DNA of 64,000 bases, taken from the NCBI RefSeq assembly GCF_005943945.1, contig NZ_CP040710.1:4199501-4263500 (forward strand), in the 5' to 3' direction. The position numbers and the translations under genes were made by a program. Shown here in pieces: positions 44,957-55,386 of this stretch; within the stretch, counting starts at the first letter, position 1; every line of letters starts with the position of its first letter. This stretch comes from Aggregatimonas sangjinii (GTDB taxonomy: Bacteria > Bacteroidota > Bacteroidia > Flavobacteriales > Flavobacteriaceae). Under the pieces are notes generated by a model, which saw only the letters and a program-made list of their open reading frames with translations, did not search any database and had not been told where the DNA came from.

Positions 44957-45826
44957 TTACCTGAAATCAATATAATCCGTCGGGTTTACGGGGGCTCCAT
45001 TGTTCCAAAGTTCAAAATGTAGGTGGGGACCGGTAGTAAATTCACCGGTGTTGCCCACAGAGGCAATGACTTCTCCCGAATTAACCCGGTCTCCTTGGCT
45101 TTTGTTCAAGGAACCGTTGTGTTTATAGACGCTGAGGATGCCGTCTCTATGTTCGATAATGATGACGTGACCGGTATCCGCCGTCCACTCCGCGAAAATC
45201 ACAGTGCCATCGGCGACCGTTTTAATCGGTGTTTCGCGAGGCGCGACTACGTCCACTGCAAAATGCTTTTTCTCTGCATCGTAGCGTTGCGAAATGGTAC
45301 CGCTTAGCGGAGGAAAGAAAATCATGGTCTTGCTGGGAGCGGCACGTTCGAAAAGATTGTATTTATCCTCTAGGGCAACCTCTGCACGCAACATCGAATC
45401 CTCTCGGCTCGGTGTCAAATCAATTGAAGACGGATCTAATTTAAACTTTTCAAAAAGAGAGTCCCTATTTACCTCACTATTCTCGATATCACCTGTAAGT
45501 ACCATGCGTACATTTTCTAAATACCGATTGGAATTATTTAGTACCCGTACCAGCGAATCCGTTTTATAAGTAAGGTTGGTCGCTTGCATTTTCAGCTTTG
45601 TGGAAGAGTACCCGGGAATATACTCCCTCAAAGGGGTAAAGGCGATGAGCAGTGTCGTAAGACCGATAAGCCCTATAATACATAAGGTACCCGTAACGAA
45701 AACGTTCAGCCTACTCAACTTGAAGGATATCTTCTCTTCAAAAGTGCTTTCGTTCAAAATGACCAAACGGTACTTATGCAGTAACTTTCGCTTGATTTCC
45801 CTTCTTTTTCGAACCTTTTTCGCCAT
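44957..45826 (-). CDS. M23 family metallopeptidase
   Basis: The 289-residue protein is set to start at the ATG at 45826 (MAKKVRKRREIKRKLLHKYR), giving a basic cytoplasmic tail before one membrane segment (about 40-66, LNVFVTGTLCIIGLIGLTT). A periplasmic coiled region follows. The C-terminal LytM domain (about 178-289) has HFAVDVVAPRETPI and GPHLHFELW, which hold the zinc ligands H-x3-D and HxH. Such proteins cut peptidoglycan cross-bridges or activate amidases in envelope growth. An in-frame ATG at 45886 would add 20 residues and is less likely. Confidence 0.9.
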   Translation of the reverse strand: MAKKVRKRREIKRKLLHKYRLVILNESTFEEKISFKLSRLNVFVTGTLCIIGLIGLTTLLIAFTPLREYIPGYSSTKLKMQATNLTYKTDSLVRVLNNSNRYLENVRMVLTGDIENSEVNRDSLFEKFKLDPSSIDLTPSREDSMLRAEVALEDKYNLFERAAPSKTMIFFPPLSGTISQRYDAEKKHFAVDVVAPRETPIKTVADGTVIFAEWTADTGHVIIIEHRDGILSVYKHNGSLNKSQGDRVNSGEVIASVGNTGEFTTGPHLHFELWNNGAPVNPTDYIDFR

Positions 45827-45985
45827 GGTGAACAAATATAAGCATGCTGTTGATTTCTGTAGTATATCTTTAGAAATTTCTAACACCCTAAGCCAATTGC
45901 ACTTTTTTTACATAAATCAGGTTGTCATTACAATTAAATAGGAATTGCGAAGTTTGTATTAACAGCAATCTCATTGTTTTTTTAG

Positions 45986-45993
45986 TACATTTG
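45986..45993 (+). promoter_or_regulatory. Candidate -7 box for the tatA gene
   Basis: The octamer TACATTTG fits TAnnTTTG and lies 22 bases before the tatA ATG. No TTG lies at the standard spacing. A TTTG at 45953 is about 30 bases upstream. Confidence 0.4.
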
Positions 45994-46015
45994 TTACGAT
46001 TTTAAATATCAAACT

Positions 46016-46198
46016 ATGACAGCTTTACATATATTCTTGGCAATAGGACCGTGGCAAATCGGTATTGTGGTACTTGTTGTACTTCTTTTGTTCGGTGGAA
46101 AGAAAATTCCGGAATTGATGCGTGGCCTTGGAAGCGGCATAAAGGAATTCAAGGATGCCTCCAAGGAAGACGAGAAATTGGAAGAAAAGAAAGAGTGA
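46016..46198 (+). CDS. tatA: Sec-independent protein translocase subunit TatA/E
   Basis: This 60-residue protein has one membrane helix ([12 protein letters not shown], about 16-27), then the hinge and amphipathic helix [20 protein letters not shown], and a short charged tail. The pattern fits TatA/TatE, which forms the channel for folded twin-arginine proteins. It is at the short end of the family. tatC is not in this window. The gene has its own candidate promoter and is followed by a strong terminator, so it is probably monocistronic. Confidence 0.9.
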   Translation: MTALHIFLAIGPWQIGIVVLVVLLLFGGKKIPELMRGLGSGIKEFKDASKEDEKLEEKKE

Positions 46199-46229
46199 AA
46201 GAATAAGGTTATCAATATGATACAATGGA

Positions 46230-46256
46230 ACCCTCGGCATACCCGAGGGTTTTTTT
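46230..46256 (+). terminator. Rho-independent terminator after tatA
   Basis: An 8-bp stem, accctcgg paired with ccgagggt, with a 5-base loop is followed directly by a run of T. It lies about 30 bases after the tatA stop. Confidence 0.85.
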
Positions 46257-46494
46257 ATTCTACATATATCCATCACGCCGATCAATCGCAAATTCATATA
46301 CCCAAAATGAAAATTAAAATATAGTTGACTTACAAGAAACGGTTTTTGACAACAATATTTACAGGCCCCCACAACAAATACTATGTAGTGGTATACAAAA
46401 TGTTAAAATTTGATGTTGTTAATATTAATTAAAGATAATACCGCATGCTTTTATAAGGAGTATTCGGTCTTATCCCATCAAGTTTTAACCAACC

Positions 46495-49400
46495 ATGCCC
46501 AATCTACTGAAACCGTTACTTGCAGTTTTGCTTTTCATAGGCCTAACAAGCTATATCGTTCCAGACCCCAATAGAGAAACTGTTGTTGCCGATGCAATCA
46601 TCAAAGGTAGTCTACCCGTTCTGGTGCCAACCTTTTCAAACTGTCCTTCAAATATTACCAACGTCATGCCAAATCCCGGCAGCTGCACGGCAGTCGTAAA
46701 TTGGACGCCTCCCACAGCATCGGGAACGGGACCGGTAACCGTTACGAGCAATTATAATCCTGGAGATGAATTTTTTGCCGGAACACACCGGGTAATCTAC
46801 AGGGCAACGGACATCAATGGTACGTCGTTCTGCGAATTTACCATTCAAGTAAACGACGTTCAGGCGCCTGTGATTAACGTACCGGCAAACATTACCACTA
46901 CGGCGGACCCAGGCAGTTGCGGTGCCGTTGTAACTTTTCCATATCCACAGGCTACGGACAACTGTCCTGCCGGAGAAGGTGCACCAATCGACGAAAATTT
47001 CGATAGCGGAACCGATTTAAGCACACAGTGTTATGATTTTGACGGATCCTTTATCGGTACTGCAGGGGAAGTGAATGGTTCGGTAGGCGAATTGGAGACC
47101 GTAGAACTTATTAGAAATGATATTCGATCCTTCACGAGTCCTTTGACTCGATTCAATGGTACCGGAGAAATCTTTTTCGACCATAAAATCATTGCTGGGA
47201 GCCCCAGTGGAAATATCGGTAATGGAGCGAGACTTACCGTCAAACTGATCAACACCGCTGCGGTCGAAACCATCATTTTTACCGAACTATATCTTGACGA
47301 GAATGTTCAGACCGAATATATCCCAATAACACAGAGTGGTAATTTTTATGTTCAGTTTGAATGGGAAACCAATCAAAATAGAAGTGATATCGCTTATATG
47401 GATAATCTCTATATACCAGGTTATGTCATTTCGGATGTTACTGTCGTTACCTGTAATGTGGCAACTCACCGGGTGGTACAAATTGCCGGCCAGCCATATC
47501 GAAGCGGTCGGGAATTTCCTGTCGGAACCACCACTCTTGAATACCTTACCAGGGATGCCGCCGGGAATGTCGGGTTCAATTCTTTTCAGGTAACCGTGAC
47601 CAACAATATTACTCCACCAGCAGGAAATGATGTTACCTATTGTGAAGGCGCCCCTATCCCCGAGCTATCAGTGACCGTTGGAGCCGGCGAAACGGTCGAT
47701 TGGTATGATGCTGCCGTAGGCGGTACTCTACTTTTGGCAGACAGTAGCACGTATACCCCACCGGCACCCGGCAACTATTATGCGGAAACAAGAAATATAA
47801 CCACAGGCTGTGTAAGTGCTACCAGAAGAAGAATCCGTTTAATAGAAAATCCGCAACCAGCTCCTCCAACGGCTCCAAGCCCCATTGAATACTGCATCAA
47901 CGATATAGCAGTACCTTTAACGGCGGCAGGTGAACCGGGGAATAGTCTAAATTGGTATGATGCCCCCACGGGCGGAACCATGTATCCTTCCGCACCTACG
48001 CCCGACACCTCCGTGGCCCAGACCATATTCTATTATGTGGAACAGGTAGATTCCGCAACGCTTTGCGTAAGCGATCGCTCGGAAGTCGTGGTTACTGTTT
48101 ATGCCTTGCCACTGGCGCCGATGGTCACAACGCCTGTAGAATACTGTATTGGCGAAACATCCAATGAATTGAACAGTAGTGTGACCAGTGGTTCAAATCT
48201 GCGATGGTTCGATGCGGCCACGGGCGGTACTGAAATTCCGGGCACCACCAGACCCGACACCTCTACTGCTGGACAACAATTTTATTGGGTGACCCAGTCG
48301 GCTATGTCCGGAAGTACGAATTGCGAAAGTGAACGAACGCGATTGACGGTGAATGTCAATCCCCCCCCTGCCATAACCATGCAACCAATAAACCGTTCGG
48401 TATGCGAGAATGGGGATGCCATTTTTGCCGTTGGCGCCTCAGATGCCGATACGTTTCAATGGCAACTGTTCGATGGTACAAGCTGGGTCGACTTGACCAA
48501 TACTGCACCGTACAGCGGTGTCTTATCGAATACGCTGACCATAACCGATGCCACCGCGGCCCTTGATGGCGCCATGTATCGCGTGGTAGCTTCAAGCCCT
48601 GCGGCCAGCTGCGCCGACGCTATCTCAGACAGCGCGACGCTTACGATAAATACCGTACCTGCGCCCCCAGTAAGTAGCAACCAAACAGAATGTGCCCAAA
48701 ATCCGGTACAGACCTTAACCGCAACGGCAACACCACCAAGTGGGTCGGCAATTGTTTGGTACGACGCCGCTACTGGAGGTACCGTGGTTCCCAGTCCTAT
48801 CTTAGATGCTGTCGGTACTATAACCTATTATGCCGAGAGTGAAGATACGATCAATAGCTGCGGAAGTTCTTCCAGAACACCTGTAACGCTAACGATTCAA
48901 CCAGCCCCGGCAGCCCCAACCAGTGGCGGTGACCAAACGGAGTGCGAGCAGAACCCTATCCAAACATTGACGGCAACGGCAACAGCACCATCAGGTTCTT
49001 CCGTGGTCTGGTACACGGCGATGACAGGCGGAAGCGTCGTATCTAGTCCTATTTTGGATAGTGTGGGTACGATTACCTACTACGCCCAGAGCAATGATGA
49101 TATTTCGGGATGCCCCAGCAACGCAAGAACTGCTGTTGTCCTTACGATTCAACCGGCTCCTCCGGCCCCAACGAGCGGCGGAGACCAAACCGAATGCGAA
49201 ACAACCCCTACACAAACCCTAACGGCAACCGCAAATGCACCTTCAGGCACGACAATTATCTGGTATGATGCGGCAACGGGAGGCACCGTGGTTCCCAGTC
49301 CGATTTTGGATACTGTCGGGAGCATAACCTATTACGCCGAAAGTGAAAATACCACCACAAATTGTACAAGCGTTTCAAGAACTCCTGTTACCTTGACCAT

Positions 49401-52400
49401 TGAAGAAATTCCAGTCGCGCCGACAAGTGGAGGCGACCAAACGGAATGTGAGACCAATCCGACCCAAACGTTGACCGCAACAGCGACTGCACCTTCTGGA
49501 GCTACGGTAGTTTGGTACGATGCTCCTTCCGGAGGAAGTGTTGTCCCAAGCCCTTCTTTGAATTCGGTGGGCACGAACACCTACTATGCCGAAAGCAGAA
49601 CGACTAGCAGTGGCTGTGTTAGCGATAGCAGAACCGCTGTCACACTTACCATAAACCCTAGACCTACTATTTCCGTTACCCCTGCCTCCCAATCCTGTTC
49701 TGTAGATTTGACGACCTATTCCGTATCCGTTGATGTAGATCGGGGAGCGGTAACCGCTTCGGAAGGAACAGTAACGGATAACGGCGGAAATAACTGGACT
49801 ATCTCTGGAATTACTTCCGGGAACGATATAACGGTAACCGTTACCGACAGCAATACCTGTTCGGAAAGTATTGCTATAAACGCACCAAATTGCGCTTGCC
49901 CTACCGTTAACGCTCCCGTAAGCGGAGGCAATCAGACGGAGTGTGAAGCCAATCCCATTCAAACCTTGACCGCCACAGCAACACCACCCTCGGGTGCCGA
50001 TGTTGTCTGGTACGATGCCGCTTCTGGTGGAAATGTCATTGCAAGTCCAACTTGGAATACGGTAGGGGCCGTAACATATTTTGCAGAAAGCGTTGATCCG
50101 ATCAACAATTGTACAAGTGCTACACGAACTCCCGTAACATTGACCATTCAAGCAGCTCCGATAGCACCCACTAGTGGAGGAAACCAAACAGAATGTGAGA
50201 CAACACCGACACAAACCCTGACGGCAACTGCAACAAGTCCGGTAGGAACTTCAGTAGTTTGGTATACTGCACCTACGGGAGGAAGCATCGTCGCCAGCCC
50301 TATTTTAGATGCTGTAGGAAGCATCACGTACTATGCAGAAAGCCAAGATGATAGCACCAGTTGCCCCAGCCATTCCAGAACAGCGGTAACCTTGACAATC
50401 GAGCCTAATCCTACCGCCCCCACAAGTGGTGGTAACCAAACCGAATGTGCATCGAATCCTATACAAACGTTAACAGCTACCGCAACAGCTTCCTCCGGAT
50501 CTACTGTTGTATGGTACACGGCGGCCACGGGAGGTAGTGTCGTACCCAATCCCATTCTAAATACTGTCGGGTCTATCACCTACTTTGCGGAAAGCGAAAA
50601 TGGGACAACAGGTTGTGTAAGTAATTCAAGAACATCTGTGAGCCTTACGATTCAGGAAACCCCTACCATAAACGAAACTCCTGCATCGGCAAGTTGTTCT
50701 CCCGATTTGACGACCTATTCCGTATCGGTAGATGTAAGTAACGGAACCGTAACTTCAACAGAGGGTTCCGTAATCGACAACGGAGGCAACAACTGGACTA
50801 TTTCCGGTATTACTTCCGGGAACGATATTACACTGACCGTCACCGCCCCGAACACCTGTACACAGACCTTGGCCATTACCGCCCCGGATTGTAACTGCCC
50901 AGTAGTGGATGCACCGATAAGCGGTGGGGACCAAACGGAGTGCGAACAGAACCCGGTTCAAACCTTGACCGCTACGGCCACACCTCCGGCAGATGCCACT
51001 ATCGTTTGGTACGACGCTGCCACGGGAGGGAACGTCGTGGGCAGTCCGACCTTAAACACCGTTGGGAGTACGACCTACTTTGCCGAAAGCGTACAGAACG
51101 TTACCAACTGCTCAAGTAGCACGAGAACCCCCGTTACCTTAACGATATTGGCAACTCCCGCCGACCCCGTCAGTGGTGGGGACCAGACCGAGTGTGAGGC
51201 CAACCCTACGCAGACCCTTACGGCGACGGCAACAGCCCCTACCGGCGCGAGCATAGTCTGGTACGATGCCCCTACCGGAGGAAACGTTGTCGCAAATCCG
51301 ATTTTGAATTCCTCGGGAACCATAACCTACTTCGCCGAAAGTAGCGATGACACGAGTTCCTGTACCAGTTTCAATAGAACGCCTGTTACCCTTACCATCC
51401 AGGATACTCCCGATATTTCCATCTCAAACGCGCCTAGCTGTGCGCCAGATCTGTTGACCTATTCGGTTTCAGTTTCGGTAAGCGAAGGAACGGTAACGGC
51501 AACCGAGGGTACCGTAATCGACAACGGAGGCAACAACTGGACTATTTCCGGTATTACTTCCGGGAACGATGTTACACTGACCGTCACCGCCCCGAACACC
51601 TGTACACAGACCTTGGCCATTACCGCCCCGGATTGTAACTGCCCGGTGGTGGATGCACCGATAAGCGGTGGGGACCAAACGGAGTGCGAACAGAGCCCGG
51701 TTCAAACCTTGACCGCTACGGCCACACCTCCGGCAGATGCCACTATAGTCTGGTACGACGCTGCCACGGGAGGGAACGTCGTGACCAGCCCGACCTTAAA
51801 CACCGTTGGGAGTACGACCTACTTTGCCGAAAGTGTTCAGAACGTTACCAATTGTACCAGCAGTACCCGAACCCCAGTGCGCTTGACCATTCAGGCGACG
51901 CCCTCCGACCCTGTTAGTGGAGGAGATCAGGTCGAATGTGAACAAAGCCCCATCCAAACATTGACAGCTACGGCAACGACAACGACCGGTACAAGTATCG
52001 TTTGGTACGATGCGGCAATTGGAGGAAACGTTGTCGCAAATCCTATAAGAAACACAGTCGGCAGCAGTACCTATTTTGCCGAAAGTAGCGATGACACGAG
52101 TTCCTGTACCAGTTTCAATAGAACACCTGTTACCCTTACCATCCAGGATACTCCCGATATTTCCATCTCAAACGCGCCTAGCTGTGCGCCAGATCTGTTG
52201 ACCTATTCGGTTTCAGTTTCGGTAAGCGAAGGAACGGTAACGGCAACCGAGGGTACGGTGATCGACAACGGAGGCAACAACTGGACTATTTCCGGTATTA
52301 CTTCCGGGAACGATGTTACACTGACCGTCACCGCCCCGAACACCTGTACACAGACCTTGGCCATTACCGCCCCGGATTGTAACTGCCCGGTAGTGGATGC

Positions 52401-55377
52401 ACCGATAAGCGGAGGGGACCAAACGGAGTGCGAACAGAACCCGGTTCAAACCTTGACCGCTACGGCTACACCCCCGGCAGATGCCACTATCGTTTGGTAC
52501 GACGCTGCCACGGGAGGGAACGTCGTGGGCAGTCCGACCTTAAACACCGTTGGGAGTACGACCTACTTTGCCGAAAGCGTACAGAACGTTACCAACTGCT
52601 CAAGTAGCACGAGAACCCCCGTTACCTTAACGATATTGGCAACTCCCGCCGACCCCGTCAGTGGTGGGGACCAGACCGAGTGTGAGGCCAACCCTACGCA
52701 GACCCTTACGGCGACGGCAACAGCCCCTACCGGCGCGAGCATAGTCTGGTACGATGCCCCTACCGGAGGAAACGTTGTCGCAAATCCGATTTTGAATTCC
52801 TCGGGAACCATAACCTACTTCGCCGAAAGTAGCGATGACACGAGTTCCTGTACCAGTTTCAGTAGAACAGCGGTGCAATTAACCATTAATGCACTACCCC
52901 CTGTAGTGGCGAATGCGACAACAACAATGATCAATGCAGGAGAACCTGTGACCTTGACCGGTTCCGGTGCCGTCTCCTATGTATGGGATAATGGCGTAAC
53001 CGATGGAGATACGGTTTTTCCCTTGGTGACTACTACATACACGGTTATTGGTACTGATGGCAATACCTGCGAAAACAGCGATTCCGTAACAATTGTAGTA
53101 GGCGCTACTTCGGATATCCGTTTAGAGAAAACCGTTGATGTGGCAAGCCCTAACGTAGGCGAAACCGTTACGTTTACTTTAACCGCTACAAATGATGGCC
53201 CGAGCGATGATTTAGGCGGAAGTATCGTTACCGATGTACTTCCGATCGGATATACCTATACTACGGATACCGGGGACTTAGCTACCGGAATCTATGACGA
53301 TGCTTCCGGAAACTGGACATTGCCTGCTCTACCCAACGGAAGCGCGGTATCCATAGACATAAGCGCCATCGTGAATGCACCTACAGGTGTCGCCGATGAA
53401 TACAACAATAGCGCTCAGGTAACATTTGCAAACAATTTCGATTCAGACTCCACACCCAACAATGATGACGGAGATCAGAGTGAAGATGACGAAGCCGCGG
53501 TGTCAACTACGCCACAATTCGCCGATCTTGAAGTTACGAATTCCATTTCCCAGCCCACCGCGAACCCAGGCGATGCGCTAACCTTAACGATTACCATTTC
53601 AAACAACGGTCCCAGTGACGCGACGAACGTAACCGTTGAGAATTATATTCCAATTGGGTATACCGTTATGAATATCAATGATGGCGGATCGCAGACTGGA
53701 AATACCATTTCTTGGGCGGGACTGAATATTCCTAATGGGACCACTACCACGCTTACCTTCGAAGTTAGCGTTAATGATCCGGTCAATACGGTTGGCGAGT
53801 ATTTGAATACGGTTCAGATAACCACAGTTGATCAATTTGATCTCGATTCAGCTCCAAATAATGACGATGGAGACCAAAGCGAGGATGATGAGGACAATAT
53901 CCTTTTAATCCTTCAATCCACCGATCTTGAAGTCATAAATACGGTAACACCGGATTCGGGGAATCCTGGTGATTCATTGACACTTACCATCGACATTGTC
54001 AATAATGGAATCGACGATGCCACAGGTGTGGCTATTGAAAACGTGGTTCCTTCCGGATTTAACGTTATCAACATAAATGACGGTGGAACACAGACCGGCA
54101 ATACAATATTGTGGGACGGTTTGAGCATACCAAATGGTACAACTATAACGCTCACTTTTGAAGTAGTCATCAATGTACCGACAAATGCGACTGGCGAATA
54201 CGTTAACACCGTTCAAATTGTTTCCGTAGACCAACTAGATCCCGATTCATCACCCAATAATGATGATGGCGATCAAAGTGAGGATGATGAGGACAATGCG
54301 GAGATTGTACTTATTCCTGCTGACCTGAGTTTGGAAAAAAGATTGAGTGCAAGTTCAAATCAAACTCCAAATAGCGGCGATACCGTAACTTTTGAATTAA
54401 CGCTTACCAATGCCGGGCCTGGTCTAGCTACAAATGTGAGGGTAATCGATCAAATTCCTACAGGCTTTACCGTTGGGACCATCGATCCGAGCGGCAGACA
54501 GGTAGGATCTCAACTAGAATGGGATATTCCGTCTTTGCCCGTGGGTGATACGACCTTCTCTTACGAAGTAATCATAAACGCCCCGGAAAACAGCGCGGAT
54601 GAATATACCAATACCGCACAGGTAGTAGCATCAGATCAATTCGACCCCGACTCTACACCGAATAATGACGACGGGGATCAAAGTGAGGATGATGAGGCGC
54701 GTTACACGATCGACCCGCCAACGGTTGATTTGGAAATCAACAAAACGGTGGATAAACCACAGACCTTTTTTGAAGATATTATTGTATTTACCATAACCGC
54801 AACGAACAATAGTGCATATGAAGCAACGAACATCGGGATAGAAGATGTTTTACCTGATGGATTTGCAATGGTTTCGCACGTTGCTGACTTAGGTGTCTAC
54901 AACGAAACGACCGCAACATGGGAAATTCCTTCCATAGCCATTGGCGCCACGGCTACCTTGGAAATGACGGTAACCGTAAGGGAAACCGGAAGTTATACGA
55001 ACATAGCCGAATTGATTTACGTCGATCAGATTGACTTGAATACCGCCAACGACAGAGCGGAGGTTACTCCAGAAATAACCCAGTCAGAATGCCTGACGGT
55101 TTACAACGAATTTTCACCGAACGGTGATGGCTCCAATGAGATTTTTTATATCGAGTGTATCGACCAATATCCAAACAACTACCTACAGGTCTTTAACCGA
55201 TGGGGTACGAAAGTATTCGATATGAAAGGGTACGATAACACATGGGATGCCTCTTCCACGGGAAGGGCTACCATTGGCGCCGAAAGAAATCTACCAGTCG
55301 GTACATATTACTATACATTAGATTTAGGTGATGGTACCACTCAACCCAAAGCTGGCTGGCTCTATATCAGTCGGTAA
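46495..55377 (+). CDS. Giant T9SS-secreted multi-domain repeat protein (type B sorting domain)
   Basis: The 2960-residue surface or secreted protein starts with a signal peptide (PLLAVLLFIGLTSYIV). Two HYR-type domains cover about 36-370, the second split by an inserted segment (about 163-310). Then come divergent Ig-like modules (370-720), thirteen 80-85-residue modules starting SGG(D/N)QTEC and four NGGNNWTISGITSG modules (720-2132), a PKD-like module, five DUF11 repeats (2205-2859), and a CHU_C gliding-motility-associated C-terminal domain (2864-2960; NEFSPNGDGSNEIF, VFNRWGTKVF). The C-terminal domain directs export by the type IX system. It is followed by porP/sprF-like and OmpA-family genes, the usual partners of SprB-like adhesins. 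A role in adhesion or gliding is inferred. Confidence 0.92.
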   Translation: MPNLLKPLLAVLLFIGLTSYIVPDPNRETVVADAIIKGSLPVLVPTFSNCPSNITNVMPNPGSCTAVVNWTPPTASGTGPVTVTSNYNPGDEFFAGTHRVIYRATDINGTSFCEFTIQVNDVQAPVINVPANITTTADPGSCGAVVTFPYPQATDNCPAGEGAPIDENFDSGTDLSTQCYDFDGSFIGTAGEVNGSVGELETVELIRNDIRSFTSPLTRFNGTGEIFFDHKIIAGSPSGNIGNGARLTVKLINTAAVETIIFTELYLDENVQTEYIPITQSGNFYVQFEWETNQNRSDIAYMDNLYIPGYVISDVTVVTCNVATHRVVQIAGQPYRSGREFPVGTTTLEYLTRDAAGNVGFNSFQVTVTNNITPPAGNDVTYCEGAPIPELSVTVGAGETVDWYDAAVGGTLLLADSSTYTPPAPGNYYAETRNITTGCVSATRRRIRLIENPQPAPPTAPSPIEYCINDIAVPLTAAGEPGNSLNWYDAPTGGTMYPSAPTPDTSVAQTIFYYVEQVDSATLCVSDRSEVVVTVYALPLAPMVTTPVEYCIGETSNELNSSVTSGSNLRWFDAATGGTEIPGTTRPDTSTAGQQFYWVTQSAMSGSTNCESERTRLTVNVNPPPAITMQPINRSVCENGDAIFAVGASDADTFQWQLFDGTSWVDLTNTAPYSGVLSNTLTITDATAALDGAMYRVVASSPAASCADAISDSATLTINTVPAPPVSSNQTECAQNPVQTLTATATPPSGSAIVWYDAATGGTVVPSPILDAVGTITYYAESEDTINSCGSSSRTPVTLTIQPAPAAPTSGGDQTECEQNPIQTLTATATAPSGSSVVWYTAMTGGSVVSSPILDSVGTITYYAQSNDDISGCPSNARTAVVLTIQPAPPAPTSGGDQTECETTPTQTLTATANAPSGTTIIWYDAATGGTVVPSPILDTVGSITYYAESENTTTNCTSVSRTPVTLTIEEIPVAPTSGGDQTECETNPTQTLTATATAPSGATVVWYDAPSGGSVVPSPSLNSVGTNTYYAESRTTSSGCVSDSRTAVTLTINPRPTISVTPASQSCSVDLTTYSVSVDVDRGAVTASEGTVTDNGGNNWTISGITSGNDITVTVTDSNTCSESIAINAPNCACPTVNAPVSGGNQTECEANPIQTLTATATPPSGADVVWYDAASGGNVIASPTWNTVGAVTYFAESVDPINNCTSATRTPVTLTIQAAPIAPTSGGNQTECETTPTQTLTATATSPVGTSVVWYTAPTGGSIVASPILDAVGSITYYAESQDDSTSCPSHSRTAVTLTIEPNPTAPTSGGNQTECASNPIQTLTATATASSGSTVVWYTAATGGSVVPNPILNTVGSITYFAESENGTTGCVSNSRTSVSLTIQETPTINETPASASCSPDLTTYSVSVDVSNGTVTSTEGSVIDNGGNNWTISGITSGNDITLTVTAPNTCTQTLAITAPDCNCPVVDAPISGGDQTECEQNPVQTLTATATPPADATIVWYDAATGGNVVGSPTLNTVGSTTYFAESVQNVTNCSSSTRTPVTLTILATPADPVSGGDQTECEANPTQTLTATATAPTGASIVWYDAPTGGNVVANPILNSSGTITYFAESSDDTSSCTSFNRTPVTLTIQDTPDISISNAPSCAPDLLTYSVSVSVSEGTVTATEGTVIDNGGNNWTISGITSGNDVTLTVTAPNTCTQTLAITAPDCNCPVVDAPISGGDQTECEQSPVQTLTATATPPADATIVWYDAATGGNVVTSPTLNTVGSTTYFAESVQNVTNCTSSTRTPVRLTIQATPSDPVSGGDQVECEQSPIQTLTATATTTTGTSIVWYDAAIGGNVVANPIRNTVGSSTYFAESSDDTSSCTSFNRTPVTLTIQDTPDISISNAPSCAPDLLTYSVSVSVSEGTVTATEGTVIDNGGNNWTISGITSGNDVTLTVTAPNTCTQTLAITAPDCNCPVVDAPISGGDQTECEQNPVQTLTATATPPADATIVWYDAATGGNVVGSPTLNTVGSTTYFAESVQNVTNCSSSTRTPVTLTILATPADPVSGGDQTECEANPTQTLTATATAPTGASIVWYDAPTGGNVVANPILNSSGTITYFAESSDDTSSCTSFSRTAVQLTINALPPVVANATTTMINAGEPVTLTGSGAVSYVWDNGVTDGDTVFPLVTTTYTVIGTDGNTCENSDSVTIVVGATSDIRLEKTVDVASPNVGETVTFTLTATNDGPSDDLGGSIVTDVLPIGYTYTTDTGDLATGIYDDASGNWTLPALPNGSAVSIDISAIVNAPTGVADEYNNSAQVTFANNFDSDSTPNNDDGDQSEDDEAAVSTTPQFADLEVTNSISQPTANPGDALTLTITISNNGPSDATNVTVENYIPIGYTVMNINDGGSQTGNTISWAGLNIPNGTTTTLTFEVSVNDPVNTVGEYLNTVQITTVDQFDLDSAPNNDDGDQSEDDEDNILLILQSTDLEVINTVTPDSGNPGDSLTLTIDIVNNGIDDATGVAIENVVPSGFNVININDGGTQTGNTILWDGLSIPNGTTITLTFEVVINVPTNATGEYVNTVQIVSVDQLDPDSSPNNDDGDQSEDDEDNAEIVLIPADLSLEKRLSASSNQTPNSGDTVTFELTLTNAGPGLATNVRVIDQIPTGFTVGTIDPSGRQVGSQLEWDIPSLPVGDTTFSYEVIINAPENSADEYTNTAQVVASDQFDPDSTPNNDDGDQSEDDEARYTIDPPTVDLEINKTVDKPQTFFEDIIVFTITATNNSAYEATNIGIEDVLPDGFAMVSHVADLGVYNETTATWEIPSIAIGATATLEMTVTVRETGSYTNIAELIYVDQIDLNTANDRAEVTPEITQSECLTVYNEFSPNGDGSNEIFYIECIDQYPNNYLQVFNRWGTKVFDMKGYDNTWDASSTGRATIGAERNLPVGTYYYTLDLGDGTTQPKAGWLYISR
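48660..52890 (+). repeat. Array of thirteen Ig-like modules in the giant gene
   Basis: Each module of about 250 bases encodes SGG(D/N)QTEC, then PxQTLTATAT, VVWYDAATGG and a final TYYAES-type strand. Groups of modules are separated by four copies of an NNWTISGITSG module, beginning near 49680, 50670, 51400 and 52145. Spacing of the aactgg core (49792, 50791, 51535, 52279) is 999, 744 and 744 bases. Confidence 0.9.
50770..52863 (+). repeat. Near-identical 744-bp tandem repeat (about 2.8 copies)
   Basis: The same DNA recurs at exact 744-base steps (gatgacacgagttcctgtac at 51348, 52092 and 52836). Each unit encodes 248 residues: two Ig-like modules and one NNW module. Within the second unit a stretch near 51880-52080 differs strongly, while the flanking units agree with each other there. 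This indicates recent duplication plus conversion. Confidence 0.9.
53110..55070 (+). repeat. Five DUF11 repeats with acidic linkers
   Basis: Five copies of the DUF11 fold begin DIRLEKTVD, DLEVTNSIS, DLEVINTVT, DLSLEKRLS and DLEINKTVD. The first four end in a nearly constant acidic segment, PNNDDGDQSEDDE, that may bind calcium. DNA identity is lower than in the 744-bp array. Confidence 0.85.
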
Positions 55378-55386
55378 TACAACAAG

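Noticed and set aside
49375-50214. 279-codon minus-strand open frame opposite the giant gene
   Set aside because: It is the mirror of the repeat array, low in complexity, rich in Cys, Gly, Arg and Tyr, with no start context. Similar frames recur with the repeat period.
48660-52890. Regular repeats that might suggest a CRISPR array
   Set aside because: Units are about 250 and 744 bases, translate in one frame into Ig-like modules, and have no short repeat-spacer structure or cas genes.
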